Source: an uncultured Verrucomicrobia subdivision 3 bacterium
GTDB taxonomy: Bacteria > Verrucomicrobiota > Verrucomicrobiia > Limisphaerales > UBA11358
Length of the DNA stretch: 33,439 nt
Assembly (NCBI GenBank): GCA_903850425.1
Contig: CAINLR010000043.1
Coordinates: 1 to 33,439, forward strand
Direction of reading: 5' to 3'
The notes beneath the pieces were generated by a model, which was not told where the DNA came from, searched no databases, and saw only the letters and a program-made list of their open reading frames with translations. Positions 24,326-31,714 of the stretch are shown in pieces (positions within the stretch are counted from its first letter, which is position 1; the number at the start of each line of letters is the position of its first letter). Position numbers and translations under genes: made by a program.

Positions 24326-25126
24326 ATGAGATGCCGCTTATGCGCCAAAGTTTGCGTTTTGGCCAAATTGAAATATCGTGACCGCGCCTTGAAACCGTCC
24401 AGCACCAGCAAATTGCTCATCGCCGCCGCCACCACGCTCTCCAACGAGGTGGGGCGACTGAAATTTGCCGCGCCGGTAGCCCACGTTTACAATCCGCTCA
24501 CCTACGCTTGGAAAGCCCACGCGGAATTTTTGGAGCGGTTCGGCAGTGGCCGCAAGCGCGTGGTTTTTCTGGGCATGAATCCCGGCCCGTTCGGCATGGT
24601 GCAAACGGGAATTCCCTTCGGGGAAATCGCCGCGGTGCGCGCTTGGATGAAGTTGCAGGCGACCATCCTCCGGCCCACCGCCGAACATCCGAAACGCCCG
24701 ATTCTTGGCTTTGATTGTCCGCGCTCGGAAGTCAGCGGCCGACGCTTTTGGAAACTGTTTGCCGACCGCTTCACTACGCCGGAGAAGTTTTTTGCCGGAC
24801 ACTTCGTGGTGAATTATTGTCCGCTCGCTTTTCTTGCCAGCAGCGGCGCGAACCTGACCCCAAATAAATTGCCGAAAGCCGAGCGGGAAACCCTGTTCGC
24901 AATTTGCGACGCGCATTTGCGCCGCGTGTTGGAAATTCTCGAACCGGAATGGCTGATCGGCATTGGCGGCTTCGCGCAGGAACGCGGCGAGTTGGTGGGG
25001 GCCGAAACGAAAACCCGCGTCGGCCAAGTGTTGCATCCGAGTCCCGCCAGCCCGAAAGCAAACCGGCATGATTGGACAAAAACCGCGACGCAAGAGCTCC
25101 TCCAGCTTGGCGTGTGGAAAGAATAA
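24326..25126 (+). CDS. SMUG1-like uracil-DNA glycosylase
   Basis: Removes uracil and oxidised pyrimidines from DNA, the first step of base excision repair. Motif 1 is LGMNPGPFGMVQTGIPFGE, FVVNYCPLAF lies in the core, and motif 2 is HPSPASPKAN. The core begins with LIAAATTLSNEV and HVYNPLTYAW as in other bacterial SMUG1 proteins. The start is uncertain: ATG 24326 is used, but the Cys-rich segment before residue 22 is not conserved and TTG 24389 may be the true start. The frame is open to TTG 24263. It is followed 37 nt later by a CDGSH protein. Confidence 0.85.
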   Translation: MRCRLCAKVCVLAKLKYRDRALKPSSTSKLLIAAATTLSNEVGRLKFAAPVAHVYNPLTYAWKAHAEFLERFGSGRKRVVFLGMNPGPFGMVQTGIPFGEIAAVRAWMKLQATILRPTAEHPKRPILGFDCPRSEVSGRRFWKLFADRFTTPEKFFAGHFVVNYCPLAFLASSGANLTPNKLPKAERETLFAICDAHLRRVLEILEPEWLIGIGGFAQERGELVGAETKTRVGQVLHPSPASPKANRHDWTKTATQELLQLGVWKE

Positions 25127-25163
25127 AGTTTGCCAAAACCAACAGCGCGGCTACAACGGACAG

Positions 25164-25403
25164 ATGAGCGAACCGATTATTTTTCAAAAATCCCCGATCG
25201 TGCAAAAAGTTGAGTCGGGCACTTATTTTTGGTGCAGTTGTGGAAAATCCAAGAACCAGCCGTTTTGTGATGGTTCGCACAAGGGCAGCGGCTTCGGGCC
25301 ATGGAAAACGGAAATCACCGCCGCCAAGACCGTGGCTTGGTGCGGTTGCAAGCACACGAAGAACGCGCCGTTCTGCGACGGCAACCACAGTCAGTTACCA
25401 TAA
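25164..25403 (+). CDS. Double CDGSH iron-sulfur domain protein
   Basis: 79 residues with two CDGSH motifs, each binding a [2Fe-2S] cluster through three Cys and one His. The first is CSCGKSKNQPFCDGSH and the second CGCKHTKNAPFCDGNH (Asn replaces Ser). There is no TM segment. Soluble bacterial proteins of this type are thought to act in iron-sulfur or redox metabolism. It starts 37 nt after the glycosylase and is probably cotranscribed. Confidence 0.93.
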   Translation: MSEPIIFQKSPIVQKVESGTYFWCSCGKSKNQPFCDGSHKGSGFGPWKTEITAAKTVAWCGCKHTKNAPFCDGNHSQLP

Positions 25404-25551
25404 TTGGCGGCAGCTTTTCACCCGCACGATGTGCGTTGAGACAATGCAAACAAGTGTCAATGCAAACCAGTTGCCAGCGGGCGTTGAGTCTGATAGAACA
25501 GAGTTGCAGATTCGGTTTGTCGCAACGAGCAGTGGCGTAATCCAACAGTGA

Positions 25552-25625
25552 GCGGGTGTGGTTCAATGGTAGAATGTGGCCTTCCCAAGGCTGAGACGAG
25601 GGTTCGATTCCCTTCACCCGCTCCA
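25552..25625 (+). tRNA. tRNA-Gly (anticodon CCC)
   Basis: The acceptor stem GCGGGTG pairs with CACCCGC. The D-arm is GTTCAATGGTAGAAT. The anticodon arm TGGCC-TTCCCAA-GGCTG has wobble pairs at its outer end and anticodon CCC. The T-arm contains GGGTTCGATTCCC. Discriminator T and an encoded CCA follow (25623-25625). It sits directly upstream of the defence-like gene block, a common site for island integration. An antisense ORF reading KGIEPSSQPW is the usual tRNA artefact. Confidence 0.97.
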
Positions 25626-26067
25626 ATTCACTTCTCTCCAATAGAATCAATGGTATCGTAAAACTCAGCCCCTCAAAGCGTCTGAAATGCATAAAATATG
25701 CATAAAAGGCACAGGGGGCAGTCACCGTGCTTACAGTGGCCTTTTTGGTCGCTTTGGACGTGGTTTTTATTTCGAGCCTATGACCGTATTTGTCCTACCC
25801 CTCCTGTTATCATCGCCGGCATGAGCATCAATATTTTCAGCTCGCGCGCTGGCTGGCGGACAGCCGCCGGCGGTGCCGTTTGCGCTGAAACCACAGCCAC
25901 CAAAGAAACTCTTTTCTTTACCCGATGGGTTGAGAAGGAGCATCATGGATGCTTAAGCGCGAAGGACATGAAACAACATTTGCAAAGCAAATTGGAACTC
26001 GGTTGGTCGCGGGCGGACGATCCGCGCAGCGAATCGTGTTCGGCTTGGCCATCGCGTTGATAATGAC
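25626..26067. other. Gene-poor spacer between tRNA-Gly and the defence-like operon
   Basis: 442 nt. It holds ATGCAT-AAAAT-ATGCAT (25687-25703), repeats of a self-palindromic hexamer that could be a protein-binding site, and then gcacagggggcagtcaccgtgc. Small ORFs (for example 25949-26134, 61 codons) have no recognisable homology. I see no integrase, no second copy of the tRNA 3' end and no clear promoter. The operon promoter should be here. Confidence 0.5.
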
Positions 26068-26622
26068 ATGGCTATACCGGGCTACAATTCGCAGGGGGTT
26101 CTCCCGCCGCACAACGGCAATCCGGCCGACATGAACGGAGCTTCGCCCTACCTCACCACCACCATCGAATTATGCGAGAAGTTTGGCACGACCCAGGCGC
26201 GGCGAACCATCCTCAGGGGTTTCCTCCAGCTACGCCAGGCGCTGACCGAGCTTGAGATGATTGACGGATTCCAGTGGCTGGATGGCCGCTTCATGGAAAA
26301 GGATCGCGGCCGTCACCCCGATCCCGAACACATTCAGGTCGTGACCTTTTGCCGCCCGTCCCCGGTCTTGGAAGACCCGTTGCTGGCGGAGCTCAAAGCC
26401 CGTGTGGATGATCTAAAAACCAGCCGTCGGGTCTATCGGGTGGATCACTACTATGTGAATCTGGATTTTGAGTTGCCCGACCTCATCAGCCACACCCGCT
26501 ATTATGCCGGCCTGCTTTCGCACCAATCGGAAACCGGCGTGTGGAAAGGAATGCTACAAATCAGCCTAAACACCGTTCAGGATGACGCGCAGGCATTGCA
26601 GAGCCTCGAAGAATCGGAATAA
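26068..26622 (+). CDS. DUF6932-like protein, degenerate nucleotidyltransferase fold
   Basis: 184 residues. The start (IPGYNSQGVLPP), SPYLTTTIELCEKFGTTQARR and GFQWLDG recall DUF6932 proteins, in which a GSF motif and a later D-x-D (PxDxDVVTF) form a nucleotidyltransferase-like active site. Here the GS Ser is Arg74 (GRF) and the D-x-D positions are His88 and Gln90 (PEHIQVVTF), so catalysis is unlikely. The C-terminal half keeps YYVNLDFELPDL and a VWKGMLQISLN segment. It is the first gene of the island operon, with a 2-nt gap to the next. It may be a structural or sensor component. The family call is from memory. Confidence 0.7.
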   Translation: MAIPGYNSQGVLPPHNGNPADMNGASPYLTTTIELCEKFGTTQARRTILRGFLQLRQALTELEMIDGFQWLDGRFMEKDRGRHPDPEHIQVVTFCRPSPVLEDPLLAELKARVDDLKTSRRVYRVDHYYVNLDFELPDLISHTRYYAGLLSHQSETGVWKGMLQISLNTVQDDAQALQSLEESE

Positions 26623-26624
26623 TC

Positions 26625-27647
26625 ATGACACCCCTTCGTCAGCTCCAAGATCTCCAGGCTGAACTCGCCAGCTTGAAGTCATTGCTCCAATCCACGCCGG
26701 CGGACCCGCTGGCCACGCCCCTCCTGCGGGGGCACGTCGAGGACATCGAAGATCGGATTCGGAAACTCGAAGCCAACCCGCCCCTGACCCCGGCCACCGA
26801 ATTGTTTTTCCGCGAAGGTGCCGCCTTTGGCACCGAGGGCCTCGAAGTCACCTTCGCCTCCGGTGTGCTGGAAAGCTACCAGAACATGGTCAGCGACCAC
26901 TACTCGGCCAAAAACTACGGCAAGCTGCGGCGGTTTGGCCGGCGGCGGCGTGAGGCGGAAACCCAGCTCTTTCTCACCGCGCTGCCGCGCGCCTCGTTCG
27001 GTTTGCAACTGTCGCAGAAACAGGTCGAAGACTTCGTGGCCGCCACGAATCTTTCCGACGCCATGCTGCAAATCAGTCTGCTGGTCGAAGCCACGGTGGA
27101 GAGCGACGCCACCTTCGAGCGGGCCTTGGCAGAGTATGATGCCCGCGTGTTTCGACCCCTGAAACGCTTCATTGAAACGCTCCATTCCAGCGCGGGCGAT
27201 TGCCGCATTGTCACCGGTTTTCACGAAACAAAACTCAGCCCCAACCAAATCGCCGACGCCTACGACCGTGTTTCCACTGCCGATCTGGAGGAAGAAACCA
27301 CCATCCTCCCCGGTGTTTTTGGCGGCTTGCTGACAAATTCCTGGCAGTTTGATTTTTGTCCCGACGGCGGGGATTGGATTCGCGGCTCGTTGTCGGATGA
27401 ATTGAGCGACAGCACCGTCGCCGACTGGAATCTCCATTACACGTCCAAGCTAACGCTGGCGGAATTGAAAATTTCGACGGTCGTGACGCGCACCGGAAAG
27501 AAAAAACCCGGCTACGTTCTGCTCAACTTGAAACCGTTGAACGAGCCGCCCAAAGGCTTGGGGACCACACCGCCACCGGATCAGCCCACGCCGCCGGTGC
27601 CACCAGCGAGACGGCCCAAACGCAAATTTAACCTTGGGGAAGAATGA
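26625..27647 (+). CDS. Unknown protein, partner of the DUF6932-like gene
   Basis: 340 residues, no family recognised. Visible features are an N-terminal heptad-like helical region (LRQLQDLQAELASLKSLL, about 3-50), a central mixed alpha/beta region with an RRFGRRRRE basic patch near 100-112, a region rich in acidic residues around 215-245, and a Pro-rich basic tail (PPPDQPTPPVPPARRPKR). There is no signal peptide or TM segment. It starts 2 nt after the previous gene. Its stop overlaps the helicase start as ATGA (27644-27647). The tight coupling suggests the three products act together. Confidence 0.75.
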   Translation: MTPLRQLQDLQAELASLKSLLQSTPADPLATPLLRGHVEDIEDRIRKLEANPPLTPATELFFREGAAFGTEGLEVTFASGVLESYQNMVSDHYSAKNYGKLRRFGRRRREAETQLFLTALPRASFGLQLSQKQVEDFVAATNLSDAMLQISLLVEATVESDATFERALAEYDARVFRPLKRFIETLHSSAGDCRIVTGFHETKLSPNQIADAYDRVSTADLEEETTILPGVFGGLLTNSWQFDFCPDGGDWIRGSLSDELSDSTVADWNLHYTSKLTLAELKISTVVTRTGKKKPGYVLLNLKPLNEPPKGLGTTPPPDQPTPPVPPARRPKRKFNLGEE

Positions 27648-30600
27648 ATGATCAGATGAATCCTCAGCCCAAATCCGAGGCACCCGCCGCCACTCCGCCC
27701 CCCGCCAAATCCGGCGGCGAGCTGTTCATCGTAGATAACAGCGATGAAAATTGGAAAGGGATAAAATATCTTCAGGACTGGACCGAAATTGCGAGTGCCT
27801 TTGATATCGCCACCGGCTACTTTGAGATTGGCTCGCTGCTCGCACTCGATGGCAAATGGCAGAAGCTGGATAAAATTCGCATCCTCATGGGCAACGAGGT
27901 GTCCGCGCGCACCCGCCAGGCTATCCTAGATGGCCTCAAGCAGGACATCACCGCCCGCCTCGATGCCAGCCTCGAATCCGAGAAGGAAAAAAATGATTTT
28001 CTCACCGGCGTCGCGGCCATCGTGCAAGCCTTGCGCGACGGCAAGATCGAATGTCGCGCCTACGCCAAAAAAAAATTCCACGCCAAAGCCTATATCACAC
28101 ATCCGCGTGTCGCCGTCATCGGCTCGGTCGCCCTCGTCGGCTCCAGCAATTTCACCGTCCCCGGACTCACGCAGAACATCGAGCTAAACATTCAGGTAAA
28201 GGCGGCGGGCGACGTGCGCCAGTTGCAGGATTGGTTCGAGCTGCATTGGAATGAGGCTGAGCCCATCACTGCGGATATCCTCGCCACCGTCGAGCGCCAC
28301 ATTCGGGAATACACGCCGTTCGATGTTTATACAAAAGCGCTCGACGAATTGTTTCGCCGGCACGAGCTCACCGCCAGCGAATGGGAAAAGACCCAGTCCA
28401 AAATCCATCCCATTCTCGACCAGTATCAGCGCGACGGCTACGCCTCGCTCTATCACACCGCCGCCAATTACAACGGCGCGTTTTTGTGCGACGGCGTCGG
28501 CTTGGGCAAGACCTTCATCGGCCTCATGCTCATTGAGCGGCTGGTGATGTATGAAAAAAAGCGCGTGGTTTTGTTCGTGCCCAAGTCCGGCCGTGTGCCG
28601 GTATGGGAGCGCAACATCAAGCGCTACCTGCCGCATTTGCTGAATGGTTTCCTGTCGTTCAAGATTTTCAATCACACCGACCTCATGCGCGAAGTCAGCG
28701 CCGACGGCACGGATTTTCCATCTATTTTTGAGCAGATGACCGAGCAGGCGGATGCCGTCATCATTGACGAGGCCCACCATTTTCGTAATCGCGGCCTAAC
28801 CCGCGAATCCGGCGGCTCCCGCTACTGGAAACTATTTGATCTATGTGCCAACAAGCAGGTGTTCCACCTCACGGCCACGCCCGTCAATAACGCCCTCACG
28901 GATTTCCAGCACCTGATCGAGCTTTTTTCCCGCGAGAAACCGGATTTTTTCGCCACCCGCGTCGGCATCCATAATCTCAGCGCCCATTTTCGGCAGTTGG
29001 AAAAACAGCTCGCCACCATCGTCAGTGGTCAGGGCTTGGGCGAACTCTTCGCGTCCAATTCCGTCGAGGCCGGTCAGGTCTTGTTCAGCGATAAATTATT
29101 CCGCGAGCTCGTCGTCCAGCGTAGCCGCGCCTACGTCGTCGAGAGCCAAAAACAGCAGGGTTCATCCGCCGCCTTGTTTCCCACCAAGGAAGACCCACGC
29201 GTGGCGAATTACTCGGTAAAAAAAACCTACGGCCACCTACTCGGCAAAGTTGAAGTCGCCTTCGCCAAGGACAAGCCCCTGTTCGCGCTGGCCCCGTATC
29301 ACCCGTTGGATTATCCGGTCGGCGACGCGCAGGAAAAACTCGACCTCGAGATCGGGCGCCAGCGCGGCCTCGTCCGCCTCATTCGAGTTCAGTTCCTGAA
29401 ACGCTTTGAAAGTTCCATCACCGCCTTTGAGCAGTCCTGCCAGAATTTGTTGCTGAAATTCATCGCCTTCCTTGAAGTCAACAGCCAGTCCAAGCACGAA
29501 AAGGACCACCTCGAAAAATGGCGCACCCGCAATCAGGAATTGTTGTCCCACATTCACAGCCGCCGGCAAGCGCTGGCCGAGGAGGAGGCCAGTGAGGAAA
29601 CTGAGGAAACGCTCGGTGATGAGTTTCTCGACCACTTTGAAGTGCTGGATCGCAAGACCTACCGCGTGGACGAAATCTTTGACGATACCTATGATGACCT
29701 CGAAACTCTCCGCGATTTTCTGGAGGAATTGAAAAAATTCACGCCAGCCCACGATGACAAACTCAAGGCGCTGGTCAAGCTGCTGAAATCCGACGCCGAC
29801 CTGAAAGGCCGCAAGGTGCTGGTGTTCACGGAATACATGGCTACCGCCCGTTACCTCAAGCACGAGTTGCAGGCGGCCGGCATTGAGGGCGTAGATGAAG
29901 TGGACAGTGCCACCAAACAGGATCGCACCGTCGTCCTCCAGCGATTCGCCCCTTACTACAACGATTCGTCCACCGCCGATCTCGCCGAGCGCGGCTTGAA
30001 GGAAACGCGCATCTTGCTCGCCACCGATGTTCTGTCCGAAGGTTTGAACCTCCAGGACGCCACGCGCATGATCAATTACGATCTCCACTGGAATCCAGTC
30101 CGCCTCATGCAGCGGATTGGCCGCGTGGACCGCCGTCTGAATCCCGCCGTGGAAAAAAATATCATCGCCGATCATCCCGAGGAAAAAAACCAGCGCGGCA
30201 AGGTCGTGTATTGGAATTTTCTGCCGCCCGATGATCTCGAATCCTTGTTGAAACTTTACAGCCGGGTCGCGCACAAGACCCTGCGCATTTCCAAGGTGTT
30301 CGGTATTGAGGGCAAAAAACTGTTAAAACCGGACGATGACTACGCCGCCCTTAAAGATTTTCAGCACAGCTACGAAGGATCCACCACGCCTACCGAGAAA
30401 ATGCAATTGGAGTTGGAACGTCTGTTAAAAGAAAATCCCGCCCTCGAAGCCCAACTCGGCCAGCTCCCCGGTCGCGTGTTCAGCGGCAAGGCCCACCATG
30501 AGGCCGTCGGCGCGCAGGCGGTGTTTTTCTGCTACAACCTGCCGGCTGAGGATGCCGCCACGCACGAATGGACGGATGCCGCTGGTCGCACCGAGTGGTA

Positions 30601-30823
30601 TCTCTATAATTTTTCCACCTCCAAAATTCTCGATCAGCCCGAGGAAATCCATGCCTGGATCAAATGTCAGGCCGACACGGCCCGTCGGGTGGAAATGACC
30701 GCCGAGGCGTTGCGCACCGTCCGCCTGAAAATTGAGACACACATCAAAAACACCTATCTGAAGCAGATGCAAGCACCCGTTGGCATCAAGCCCACGCTGA
30801 AATGCTGGATGGAAATAAACTAG
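27644..30823 (+). CDS. PLD-domain SNF2-type helicase
   Basis: 1059 residues. Residues about 24-190 are a phospholipase-D-like domain with HAK (His146, Lys148) and VGSSNFTVPGL (165-175). The Asp of the classical HxKx4D motif is not present. The SNF2/SF2 motor follows: Walker A DGVGLGKT (283-290), DEAH at 375-378, LTATP at 409-413, and motif VI MQRIGRVDRR near 820-830. A charged coiled-coil insert lies around 640-690. PLD-helicases occur in restriction-like anti-phage systems, where the motor moves on DNA and the PLD domain may cleave or bind it (family knowledge). Whether this domain cleaves is uncertain. It is coupled to the upstream gene by ATGA and is followed 5 nt later by the DUF3800 gene. 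Confidence 0.9.
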   Translation: MNDQMNPQPKSEAPAATPPPAKSGGELFIVDNSDENWKGIKYLQDWTEIASAFDIATGYFEIGSLLALDGKWQKLDKIRILMGNEVSARTRQAILDGLKQDITARLDASLESEKEKNDFLTGVAAIVQALRDGKIECRAYAKKKFHAKAYITHPRVAVIGSVALVGSSNFTVPGLTQNIELNIQVKAAGDVRQLQDWFELHWNEAEPITADILATVERHIREYTPFDVYTKALDELFRRHELTASEWEKTQSKIHPILDQYQRDGYASLYHTAANYNGAFLCDGVGLGKTFIGLMLIERLVMYEKKRVVLFVPKSGRVPVWERNIKRYLPHLLNGFLSFKIFNHTDLMREVSADGTDFPSIFEQMTEQADAVIIDEAHHFRNRGLTRESGGSRYWKLFDLCANKQVFHLTATPVNNALTDFQHLIELFSREKPDFFATRVGIHNLSAHFRQLEKQLATIVSGQGLGELFASNSVEAGQVLFSDKLFRELVVQRSRAYVVESQKQQGSSAALFPTKEDPRVANYSVKKTYGHLLGKVEVAFAKDKPLFALAPYHPLDYPVGDAQEKLDLEIGRQRGLVRLIRVQFLKRFESSITAFEQSCQNLLLKFIAFLEVNSQSKHEKDHLEKWRTRNQELLSHIHSRRQALAEEEASEETEETLGDEFLDHFEVLDRKTYRVDEIFDDTYDDLETLRDFLEELKKFTPAHDDKLKALVKLLKSDADLKGRKVLVFTEYMATARYLKHELQAAGIEGVDEVDSATKQDRTVVLQRFAPYYNDSSTADLAERGLKETRILLATDVLSEGLNLQDATRMINYDLHWNPVRLMQRIGRVDRRLNPAVEKNIIADHPEEKNQRGKVVYWNFLPPDDLESLLKLYSRVAHKTLRISKVFGIEGKKLLKPDDDYAALKDFQHSYEGSTTPTEKMQLELERLLKENPALEAQLGQLPGRVFSGKAHHEAVGAQAVFFCYNLPAEDAATHEWTDAAGRTEWYLYNFSTSKILDQPEEIHAWIKCQADTARRVEMTAEALRTVRLKIETHIKNTYLKQMQAPVGIKPTLKCWMEIN

Positions 30824-30828
30824 CTCCC

Positions 30829-31506
30829 ATGCCTGCCGAACCCCAACCACGATTCCTTTATATCTTCCTCGACGAGGCGGGCAATCTGGATTTTGCCCGG
30901 AATGGGTCAAAATATTTCGTCTTGGGCGGCATCACCAAGGAACGGCCATTCCATGCCTACAAGGAATTGACGGAATTCAAATACGATCAGGTGCAGCGCG
31001 GCACGGCTTTGGAGTATTTCCACGCCTCGGAAAACGCGCAGGCCGTGCGCAACGGCGTGTTCGACATCATCGAAAAGAATCTGGCCGGCGTGGCGGTGGA
31101 TGCCATCATCGTGGAAAAGCAAAAAGTCGCCGCGGCCTTGCGCGACGAGGAACAGTTTATTCCCAAAGTGCTGGGCACGTTGCTGCGGGAGATTCTCCGG
31201 CATTATCCACTGGGCGATTTCGCCGAGGTGATCGTGTTCACGGACAGTCTGCCGGTCCAGCGCAAACGCGGCGCGGTGGAAAAGGGCGTGAAGATGACGC
31301 TGGCGGCCATGCTCCCGGCCAACGTGCGGTATCGCGTGCTGCATCATGCGTCCAAGTCCAATCTGGATTTGCAGATCGCAGATTATTGCACCTGGGCCAT
31401 TTACCGGAAATGGAACGGATCGGATGACCGCTCGTTCAAACGGGTGGCGGCGGCGGTGCGGCGCGAGTGGGATGTGTTGCAAACCGGAACGGGATTTCCG
31501 GACTGA
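30829..31506 (+). CDS. DUF3800 domain protein
   Basis: 225 residues from ATG 30829. The N-terminal YIFLDEAGNLDF carries the DE pair of DUF3800, and the C-terminal SNLDLQIADYCTWAIYRKWN is the second conserved block. DUF3800 has been compared to RNase H-like nuclease folds; activity is unproven. A longer frame opens at 30802, overlapping the helicase, but ATG 30829 gives the conventional 5-nt gap. Proteins of this family recur in restriction and defence islands. The following 208 nt are non-coding and hairpin-rich. Confidence 0.87.
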   Translation: MPAEPQPRFLYIFLDEAGNLDFARNGSKYFVLGGITKERPFHAYKELTEFKYDQVQRGTALEYFHASENAQAVRNGVFDIIEKNLAGVAVDAIIVEKQKVAAALRDEEQFIPKVLGTLLREILRHYPLGDFAEVIVFTDSLPVQRKRGAVEKGVKMTLAAMLPANVRYRVLHHASKSNLDLQIADYCTWAIYRKWNGSDDRSFKRVAAAVRREWDVLQTGTGFPD

Positions 31507-31529
31507 ATCATGAAGACTGGAAAAAATGA

Positions 31530-31582
31530 CCGCCCCGGCTACTCTTGCGAGAGAACCCAATGGGTTCTTGTCACCGGGGCGG
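31530..31582 (+). ncRNA. Strong hairpin in the DUF3800-methylase spacer
   Basis: CCGCCCCGG (31530-31538) pairs perfectly with CCGGGGCGG (31574-31582). An inner stem AGAACCC (31552-31558) pairs with GGGTTCT (31562-31568) around a 3-nt loop. No T-tract follows, so it is not a standard terminator. It may be a structured RNA, a processing site, or a dispersed palindrome; I cannot tell which. Confidence 0.5.
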
Positions 31583-31612
31583 AACCTTTAAATTGTTTGT
31601 CTGGCTGCCTGC

Positions 31613-31646
31613 CAGCGGCTGCTATCATCGGCTATCGTGGCCGCTG
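31613..31646 (+). repeat. Second hairpin in the DUF3800-methylase spacer
   Basis: CAGCGGC (31613-31619) pairs with GCCGCTG (31640-31646) around a 20-nt loop. It follows the larger hairpin by 30 nt and precedes the methylase ATG by about 70 nt. Confidence 0.5.
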
Positions 31647-31714
31647 CGTCAAACCCGTTTTGCTAACTTGTTTTATCACCCGGCATCCACAACGTTGCCA
31701 ATCATAATTTTCCC

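Noticed and set aside
24247-24444. 65-codon minus-strand ORF ending SFGPCSVGKEF
   Set aside because: Overlaps the start of the SMUG1-like gene; it reads smoothly, but I cannot tie it to a family, and the glycosylase frame is better supported downstream.
25315-25725. Minus-strand ORF reading KGIEPSSQPWEG and LPLNHTR
   Set aside because: This is the well-known antisense translation of a tRNA gene, here tRNA-Gly, not a protein.
25949-26134. 61-codon ORF overlapping the start of the island operon
   Set aside because: Out of frame with the DUF6932-like gene and overlapping its first 67 nt; a short Arg-rich product with no recognisable motif.
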